13,796 nt of DNA, taken from contig CAZQEN010000202.1 in the NCBI GenBank assembly GCA_964591605.1, positions 1-13,796 on the forward strand. The letters are read 5' to 3'. Positions 1-4,508 of the stretch are shown piece after piece (position 1 is the first letter of the stretch; each line of letters opens with the position of its first letter). Under the pieces are notes generated by a model. That model searched no databases, had not been told where the DNA came from, and saw nothing but the letters and a program-made list of their open reading frames with translations. The stretch is from CAYLLT01 sp964591605. Lineage in GTDB: Bacteria > Planctomycetota > Phycisphaerae > UBA1845 > PWPN01. Position numbers and translations under genes: made by a program.

Positions 1-1642
1 TAGCCTCCAGTCCTGCCTCCGTGTCTGCCGTCCGCACCTGCACGATGAGCTCCGTATAGCCGGGCGTGTCGGCATCCCACGAGAGATGGTGCCATCGGCC
101 GCCAACGACTCCACCATCGTGAATCACCGTCCACGTGCCATGCAGCGCACTCTGTTGACTCACGAGCCCGCCCATGTCGGTGTAGGCATAGGGATCGGCA
201 CCATTGCCCAGACCGATCGTCTTGTCAACAACCCCTATCCGATCAGGACCGTTATTCGAGACGTTGCCCCGTAGCGGATTAATGCGAACGACAGCGTCAG
301 CGAACGCTCTTTCCGTCACCCAGATCCGGCCGTGCAGATCANNNNNNNNNNCGATCACGCCCACATGGTAGTACAAACCACTTGGATTGGGTTCTGGCAT
401 CGGTGCGAGATGGAACACTCTGTCCTGCTCACCTGATGCCACCCAGATGTGGCGCCTGCAGTCCACCGCGATGCCCTTTGCCGCATACCGAGTTGATGGC
501 TCCTCGTCCGGGAAACGTTGCTGGTAGCAGCCTAGAGCATCCCCTGTCTTTGGGTCCAATTCACAGGTGTCCGTTCTGCCAAGGTTCCCGGACGTCCAGA
601 TATGTCCAGTGAATGGATCGAGCCCGATGCTGTAGCTGTCCAACTGCCCCGCCCCATCCAGACAAGAACCCGTCCCGCCTGCGAGAGGGTCATAGCGCAG
701 CAGCTTCCAGTCCCACCGTGCCGACCACAGCACGCCGCTGTAATCCACCAACGCCCCGTAACCTCCACACCCTGTGGCGACTGGCTCGCCTATCGCAGCG
801 CCACCCAGGTTGTCGTTGGCCCATGCGCTCACGTCACCGCTGATTTTCTGCTGCCTGTAATCCGCATACCCTCCAGCCCACAGGTCGCTATCGGCATCGA
901 TCGCCACGCTGCGTACGTCAGTAACCTGCGTCCGGGTGTACGTGATGATCAATTCGTCCTCGGCCGTCTTGACACCGCCGTCTGAATCCTCTCCGCTCGC
1001 ATTGTTCCAGGGCAGAATGTGCCCGAGCCCGCGGGAGGTCTTGATCAAGCCGTCGGGCGGGTCAACCAACGTTTCCCCGTGGCGATCCAGCAGGAGCCAG
1101 GCGTCGCCAGGACCCACGCTGCAGTACTCGAAAGGCCCGGCCAGGTACTGCGCATCGCCATCCGTACGCACAACTGTCCCACCGATCAGCAATGCAACCC
1201 GCGTAACCGCACTGTATTGTCTGATTCCGACCCATATATTGCCTCTATGGTCCACTGCTGTCCTGGATGGCCCTGTCTCCCAACCCCTTGCCTGCGGAGG
1301 ACCTCCCAGGTACTCACCGACGACATAGGGCTGTCTCGTTTCAGGAATGGGCGGATCGTGGTCGGGATCATCGTCCGCTGTGCCGACGAAGATCCGTACC
1401 ACTGTCCCGCGCCCGAGGCACGCGATGTTGACGTAGGGATGCAGATTGGGAGCGTCATCGAGCTGAAGCTGGTTGTGGACAAGCGTATGGTTGACGTGCC
1501 ACAAGTCCGCGGGCCCGTAGTCCTGATCGAAATCAGCGTCGAGTGTGTAGACCTTCCCAGTCGGGCACCCTGTCTGGGCGTTCACGGTGCTCGACAGACC
1601 GATAACCAGGAATACAGCCATCGGAAAACGCATCGTGCGCAT
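1..1642 (-). CDS. Secreted beta-propeller-like (streptogramin-lyase/NHL-like) protein, 3' end cut by window
   Basis: The reading frame is open from an ATG at 1642 to the window edge, giving 547 visible residues interrupted only by the N run. Residues 1-22 look like a Sec signal peptide (MRTMRFPMAVFLVIGLSSTV, then NAQ), so the product is probably exported. The body repeats a short motif ending in an aromatic-hydrophobic pair: NIWVG near 135, DLWAG near 253, VLWSA near 304, HIWTS near 347, HIWVA near 398 and RIWVT near 439. This spacing resembles the blades of Vgb/NHL-type beta-propellers. Past residue 475 the sequence GTWTVIHDGG and its continuation look like a beta-sandwich-type segment. No catalytic residues can be assigned, so the streptogramin-lyase name describes fold resemblance only. 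It starts 25 bp after the stop of the upstream PEP-CTERM gene and is probably co-transcribed with it. An in-frame ATG at 1633 is an alternative start. A C-terminal sorting tag, if there is one, lies outside the window. Confidence 0.72.
   Translation of the reverse strand, partial: MRTMRFPMAVFLVIGLSSTVNAQTGCPTGKVYTLDADFDQDYGPADLWHVNHTLVHNQLQLDDAPNLHPYVNIACLGRGTVVRIFVGTADDDPDHDPPIPETRQPYVVGEYLGGPPQARGWETGPSRTAVDHRGNIWVGIRQYSAVTRVALLIGGTVVRTDGDAQYLAGPFEYCSVGPGDAWLLLDRHGETLVDPPDGLIKTSRGLGHILPWNNASGEDSDGGVKTAEDELIITYTRTQVTDVRSVAIDADSDLWAGGYADYRQQKISGDVSAWANDNLGGAAIGEPVATGCGGYGALVDYSGVLWSARWDWKLLRYDPLAGGTGSCLDGAGQLDSYSIGLDPFTGHIWTSGNLGRTDTCELDPKTGDALGCYQQRFPDEEPSTRYAAKGIAVDCRRHIWVASGEQDRVFHLAPMPEPNPSGLYYHVGVIXXXXDLHGRIWVTERAFADAVVRINPLRGNVSNNGPDRIGVVDKTIGLGNGADPYAYTDMGGLVSQQSALHGTWTVIHDGGVVGGRWHHLSWDADTPGYTELIVQVRTADTEAGLEA
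342..351. other. Assembly gap (10 N)
   Basis: Ten undetermined bases interrupt the propeller gene. As written, the frame continues correctly across the gap: codons on both sides are in register with the ATG at 1642, and about four residues are unknown (431-434). A run of exactly ten Ns may be a placeholder rather than a measured distance. Confidence 0.95.
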
Positions 1643-1667
1643 GATGTTCGCCTTTCGACTTGAAGAC

Positions 1668-2282
1668 TCACGTGTGCTTACGACGAATGACGAGCAAACC
1701 AGGGAAGAGAAGAGTGAGACTTGTCGGCTCTGGGATAACGTAGAAGGACTCGATATCCCCTCCGAATCCGATGGTCAGAGTGTCGGGGTAACCTGGCTGC
1801 GGGACGTAGATCCCGATTCCAAAATACTTCAGTTGCCACGGCCCCAGGTCATATGGCACAATTGGAAGCACCGCGTCCGTCAGCGCATTATTGTCGGTTT
1901 GATCCGCGAGAGTCAGAAACGCATCGCCTTGGTACGAGCCAAATATGAGATGTGATTGCATCCTGAAAAGATCCACTGGATGCTGGATGATGATTCTCGG
2001 AGCAGAGACTGTGATCGGCGTGCTTCCGACCTGTAATGAGGCTGAGAGACCATCGTAAACGCCGACAGAGGGCGAATTGTCGGCGTCCACGGCGTCCGAG
2101 TCAAAAGAGAATGTATACACCAGCCGGTCGCTCCCAACATCGACCCAGTCCAGCATGCCTAGAGGGTCACTGATGTACGAGACTGTCCCCTCCATCGCAA
2201 AGGTCCGAATCTCGCCGTGGGCGACGCCCACCATCCCGCAGACCAAGGCCCCTGCGATCCAGCTCAACTTGCCGATCCTCAT
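1668..2282 (-). CDS. PEP-CTERM sorting-domain exported protein
   Basis: This is a 204-residue protein of unknown function destined for the cell surface. It starts MRIGKLSWIAGALVCGMVGV, a basic n-region followed by a hydrophobic stretch ending AHG, which is a typical signal peptide. The C-terminus carries VIPEPTSLTLLFPGLL followed by VIRRKHT: the PEP motif (about residues 184-186), a hydrophobic segment and a basic tail, the three parts of a PEP-CTERM exosortase substrate signal. The middle is rich in beta-type sequence and Asp, with no recognised catalytic motif. The ATG at 2282 is chosen over an in-frame ATG at 2330 because it directly precedes the signal peptide and has a GGGAGG ribosome-binding site eight bases upstream. 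The propeller gene follows 25 bp downstream. No exosortase gene is in this window. Family knowledge says PEP-CTERM proteins go with exosortase and extracellular matrix production. Confidence 0.85.
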   Translation of the reverse strand: MRIGKLSWIAGALVCGMVGVAHGEIRTFAMEGTVSYISDPLGMLDWVDVGSDRLVYTFSFDSDAVDADNSPSVGVYDGLSASLQVGSTPITVSAPRIIIQHPVDLFRMQSHLIFGSYQGDAFLTLADQTDNNALTDAVLPIVPYDLGPWQLKYFGIGIYVPQPGYPDTLTIGFGGDIESFYVIPEPTSLTLLFPGLLVIRRKHT

Positions 2283-2290
2283 GATGCCGT

Positions 2291-2296
2291 CCTCCC
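2291..2296 (-). promoter_or_regulatory. Ribosome-binding site deciding the PEP-CTERM gene start
   Basis: GGGAGG on the minus strand, eight bases before the ATG at 2282. It supports the shorter start, which begins directly with a signal peptide, over the in-frame ATG at 2330. Confidence 0.7.
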
Positions 2297-2309
2297 AAGT
2301 GTCCCATTC

Positions 2310-2328
2310 GTGCTCATTCGGGGAGCAC
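2310..2328 (-). promoter_or_regulatory. Small hairpin in the leader of the PEP-CTERM gene
   Basis: GTGCTC and GAGCAC form a perfect 6-bp stem with a 7-base loop, about 27 bases upstream of the start codon. On the minus strand it can extend by one G-U and one A-U pair. It may be a leader RNA structure, but no function is shown by sequence alone. Confidence 0.3.
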
Positions 2329-2463
2329 AAGCCCGGTACGGAAAACGAAAGGATGATTCAAATCTCATCACAGGCGCGCCCCGTATGTGGGCGCGGACCC
2401 ATCCTTCATGCCTGGAGTCGGCGGCAGGAGAAAGGGAGGGTGGGACCCCGCTTCTGCTTCCAC

Positions 2464-2491
2464 TTTAGAGCACGGCAGGGCGGAAGTTCAA
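2464..2491 (-). promoter_or_regulatory. Possible sigma-70-like promoter for the PEP-CTERM unit
   Basis: On the minus strand TTGAAC (2486-2491) and TCTAAA (2464-2469) are separated by 16 bases, each matching four of six consensus positions. It would leave a leader of about 175 nt. The match is weak and could be chance. Confidence 0.2.
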
Positions 2492-2529
2492 GCCAATTCC
2501 GCCCGTCTGTCTATCAGTGTCACAAACCG

Positions 2530-2583
2530 CCCGATCGCGCAAAGAAAATGTGAAAAACACGCACTTCTTTTTCGCGATCCGGG
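2530..2583. repeat. Long imperfect inverted repeat (hairpin of about 54 nt)
   Basis: The arms GATCGCG (2533-2539) and CGCGATC (2573-2579) pair perfectly. Inside them AAAGAA (2541-2546) pairs with TTCTTT (2565-2570) and GTG (2550-2552) with CAC (2558-2560), closing an AAAAA loop. Outside them CCC (2530-2532) can pair with GGG (2581-2583) across a one-base bulge. There is no T-run after it on either strand, so a simple intrinsic terminator is not supported. It stands at the head of the gene-free stretch, upstream of the PEP-CTERM unit. Confidence 0.55.
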
Positions 2584-3258
2584 TGGGGACGGCCGCCATC
2601 GCCGATTTCGCCGCCCTGACAGCGGGCAGGGAGCCGGAAAACCCGGACGACTCCGATGGTTCGAGCCGACGCGCCTTGTTCGGCCCCCCGCCATCGTGGA
2701 TTCCGCCCGCCCGGCGCGGCTCACGGCGTCCCCGCGTCCTGCGGGACCCGTTCATGGCCGGCTCGGCCGAGCGCATCTGTTTTGCCGCGATGAACTTGCG
2801 CGCACCAGGCCGGGAGGGAAAGTGGAAAGGAGCAAACGCGACCCCGTCTCTCTCCCCCCGCCGGACTCATGGTGCTCGGACGGCCATCCTGCCGTCGCAT
2901 CGATGTTGTTACTGGCAGTATACCCCAAAGTGGAGTGCCGGTCAATCCCTCTGCGTGCTCTTTTTCACGATTTCTAGCCAGTTGGGGTATAGACCCCATA
3001 CCCACTGCCATGCGTCCCGGCCATCCGCCCGCATCGCCCACCACTCAAGCCCCACGCGACAAATGCGGGCCTCTCGACGGTGGCTTTCCGCCAGAGCACA
3101 CGGCAGCCTGTCAAACCCGGACGATCCATGGCCTCGACTGACGGGCAGACAGAGCATCTATTCAGAACCCCAAACGTCAGTGAGGGGCCTTGCGCTCGGA
3201 GTGGGTGAGCCTCGCCCGCGGCCGAGTGGTCCGCCCGCCCGTGAGTCAGACCCATCGC
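2584..3258. other. Gene-free stretch with one nested inverted-repeat cluster
   Basis: This stretch of about 675 bp has no credible gene. Open frames in it share no codon pattern, domain or plausible ribosome-binding site, and they overlap on both strands. The only structure seen is the inverted-repeat cluster at 2919-3003, annotated separately. The sequence is GC-rich without visible tandem arrays, unlike the stretch that follows. Confidence 0.5.
2919..3003. repeat. Nested inverted repeats around GGGGTATA
   Basis: TATACCCCAA (2919-2928) is repeated inverted as TTGGGGTATA (2982-2991), 53 bases apart. The right copy also makes two local, mutually exclusive hairpins: TGGGGT (2983-2988) with ACCCCA (2993-2998) around ATAG, and GGGTAT (2985-2990) with ATACCC (2998-3003). 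Sharing of one arm by three partners suggests a switchable structure or a protein-binding site. Function unknown. Confidence 0.5.
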
Positions 3259-3319
3259 CCTTGACACGCCAGGAACGCATTCGCGCGTAAGAGCGGCCAA
3301 ACCGCCTGGCGCGTCAAGG
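3259..3319. repeat. 15-bp inverted repeat, 31-base loop
   Basis: CCTTGACACGCCAGG (3259-3273) and CCTGGCGCGTCAAGG (3305-3319) are inverted copies with 14 of 15 positions matching. The loop holds a smaller GCGG/CCGC pairing. The size and symmetry resemble REP- or MITE-like elements. No transposase is nearby and no flanking duplication was recognised. Confidence 0.6.
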
Positions 3320-3603
3320 CTCGCTCCCCCTCCTCTTTCGTGTTTGCGCACTGTCGCGCTGTCGCGATCCTCCGTTTCGGCCGCGGCCCGGGCCCGCTCT
3401 GCGAGCTCTGCACTGCAAACGCGCAACTCCTTGTTTTTCCGACAAAGTTTCTGGAACCGCCGATGCACGCAGATGGACGCTGATCGAATGCAGGCCCTCT
3501 CTTCACCCGCCGACGTACCCGATCCTCGGCGCGGCGATGCAGGTGCCTCGGGTGCCGGGCTGCGGCTTCCTGGAGGCCGTTGATCAGGCAGCACTCGCCT
3601 CGA
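3320..3603. other. Gene-free stretch with mosaic repeat fragments
   Basis: No credible gene. It holds a 16-bp direct repeat (3406-3421, again at 3780-3795), a nearby fragment with CGCGCAACT (about 3420) that recurs in variant form near 3703, and the fragment at 3461-3484 containing GCACGCAGATGGACGCTGAT. The latter resembles a dispersed intergenic motif I recall from planctomycete and verrucomicrobial genomes, where it gives spurious peptides such as CTQMDAD. That attribution is from memory. Confidence 0.4.
3406..3421 (+). repeat. 16-bp direct repeat, copy 1
   Basis: CTCTGCACTGCAAACG occurs here and again, identically, at 3780-3795. In both places it neighbours other shared fragments, so the region looks like a mosaic of recurring modules. 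Confidence 0.6.
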
Positions 3604-3669
3604 ATCTGCGCAATCTGTGAAATCTGCGGACCATGATTTGGATCCGCAGATTGCGCAGATTTCGCAGAT
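3604..3669. repeat. 27-bp imperfect inverted repeat built from 9-mers
   Basis: The left arm (3604-3630) and right arm (3643-3669) are inverted copies with 24 of 27 matches and a 12-base loop. Each arm is itself a tandem of 9-mers of the form AATCTGCGC, AATCTGTGA, AATCTGCGG. The result would be a very stable stem in RNA or single-stranded DNA. It looks like a MITE- or REP-like intergenic element. Confidence 0.7.
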
Positions 3670-3744
3670 GTCGTCGCCTGCCTTCTGTCCCCTGTACCCC
3701 GAACGCGCAACTTCTTTTTCTTCGGAAGAACCTGACGAACACGC

Positions 3745-3778
3745 CTCAATCTCAAATCTCAAATCTCAGATCTCAAAT
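3745..3778 (+). repeat. Heptamer tandem array, unit CTCAAAT
   Basis: Nearly five units in a row: one short CTCAAT, then CTCAAAT, CTCAAAT, CTCAGAT and CTCAAAT, with one substitution and one missing base. It is the first of several period-7 arrays in this intergenic region. Confidence 0.85.
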
Positions 3779-3779
3779 C

Positions 3780-3795
3780 CTCTGCACTGCAAACG
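3780..3795 (+). repeat. 16-bp direct repeat, copy 2
   Basis: Identical to 3406-3421 (CTCTGCACTGCAAACG). It directly follows the CTCAAAT heptamer array. Confidence 0.6.
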
Positions 3796-4038
3796 GGTTG
3801 CGTTTCGATGCGTCTCTGCGTGCGCTTTTCGCTTTGGGTTGCGGGCAATAGCCCGCGCTGCGTCTCTGCGGTTCCATCCATCCCCGCTCCACTGCCCGCC
3901 CCCCGCACGGAGCACGCGACGTGTTTCATTCACAAAGGGACACCCCCTGCATCCCCGCGGAGGCCGCCGACCATGCAGATGCGAACGCGTCTGACACATC
4001 GAACCCAATTCCGCCCCCCAACCCCATGGCCTCCATCA

Positions 4039-4073
4039 TTTCGACTTTCGATTTTCGCCTTTCGACTTTCCTC
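4039..4073 (+). repeat. Heptamer array TTTCGAC, copy 1
   Basis: Five 7-base units: TTTCGAC, TTTCGAT, TTTCGCC, TTTCGAC, TTTCCTC. It is the more degenerate of two arrays with this unit. Confidence 0.85.
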
Positions 4074-4080
4074 CTCTCCC

Positions 4081-4115
4081 CAATCGGCGATCGACAATCG
4101 CCAATCGGCAATGCC
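4081..4115 (+). repeat. Heptamer array CAATCGG, copy 1
   Basis: Five period-7 units: CAATCGG, CGATCGA, CAATCGC, CAATCGG, CAATGCC. It directly follows the TTTCGAC array, as in the second copy of the module. Confidence 0.8.
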
Positions 4116-4122
4116 CCGCTTC

Positions 4123-4157
4123 CATCCGCGTCCCTCTGCGGCTGCACAACGAACCCA
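4123..4157 (+). repeat. 35-bp perfect direct repeat, copy 1
   Basis: Begins CATCCGCGTCCCTCTGCGG and ends GCACAACGAACCCA. It is identical to 4362-4396, 239 bp away. Confidence 0.9.
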
Positions 4158-4272
4158 ATTTCCCCCCCAACCCCCGTTCCCGACCCCGCCAACGCGGCTC
4201 CGCCCATCCCTCCACCCGCCCGCCGCGTCAAAACGAACCCAATTCCGCCCCCCAACCCCGCGGCCGCACCCC

Positions 4273-4307
4273 TTTCGACTTTCGATTTTCGACTTTCGAC
4301 TTTCGAC
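4273..4307 (+). repeat. Heptamer array TTTCGAC, copy 2
   Basis: Five units, four of them exactly TTTCGAC and one TTTCGAT. The high identity suggests that this copy is younger or more recently homogenised than the one at 4039. Confidence 0.9.
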
Positions 4308-4321
4308 CTTCCCCACGTCCC

Positions 4322-4349
4322 CAATCCGCAATCCGAAATCCGCAATCGG
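4322..4349 (+). repeat. Heptamer array CAATCCG, copy 2
   Basis: Four units: CAATCCG, CAATCCG, AAATCCG, CAATCGG. It corresponds in place to the array at 4081 but with a slightly different consensus. Confidence 0.85.
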
Positions 4350-4361
4350 CGCCGGGCTACT

Positions 4362-4396
4362 CATCCGCGTCCCTCTGCGGCTGCACAACGAACCCA
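4362..4396 (+). repeat. 35-bp perfect direct repeat, copy 2
   Basis: Identical to 4123-4157. After it the two copies diverge by a single-base indel before a shared TTTCCC. Confidence 0.9.
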
Positions 4397-4457
4397 TTTC
4401 CCGGCCCGCTCAGCGCTCACCACCCGCACTGCTCCCCTGCGGCGGGTGGGGCCGGCG

Positions 4458-4472
4458 CGCGGCGCCGCCGCG
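4458..4472 (-). terminator. Possible GC-rich terminator-like hairpin after glgP
   Basis: CGCGGC and GCCGCG form a perfect 6-bp stem around a 3-base loop, 36 bases past the glgP stop. No T-run follows on the minus strand, so it is not a classical intrinsic terminator. The whole surrounding 60 bp is extremely GC-rich and offers alternative pairings. Confidence 0.25.
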
Positions 4473-4508
4473 GCCGGGACCGCCGGCATCCGCCGGGTCG
4501 GGCAGGGC

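Larger units (their letters stand above)
4000..4396 (+). repeat. Duplicated composite module with heptamer arrays
   Basis: Two copies of the same ordered module lie head to tail, offset by about 234-241 bp. Each has four parts in the same order: (a) a box beginning CGAACCCAATTCC and running into CCCCCCAACCCC (4000-4025 and 4234-4259, identical over 26 bp); (b) a TTTCGAC heptamer array (4039-4073 and 4273-4307, five units each, degenerate in the first); (c) a CAATCGG or CAATCCG heptamer array (4081-4115 and 4322-4349); (d) a perfect 35-bp direct repeat at 4123-4157 and 4362-4396, which itself ends in the start of the next CGAACCCA box. There is no coding capacity of its own. The order and identity point to segmental duplication of a composite intergenic repeat. 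Confidence 0.85.

Noticed and set aside
2517..3290. Plus-strand open frame of 257 codons
   Set aside because: It starts inside the 54-nt hairpin and has low-complexity Arg/Ser/Pro sequence without domains. It overlaps equally long frames on the other strand.
2974..3762. Minus-strand open frame of 262 codons in the gene-free region
   Set aside because: It runs through several repeats (9-mer hairpin, 15-bp inverted repeat, dispersed fragments), has an erratic residue composition and no recognisable domain. Other frames of the same stretch are equally open.
3745..4396. Possible CRISPR array
   Set aside because: The repeats are tandem 7-mers without spacers, and the only long repeat (35 bp) occurs twice at 239-bp distance. 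No regular repeat-spacer pattern and no cas gene are present.
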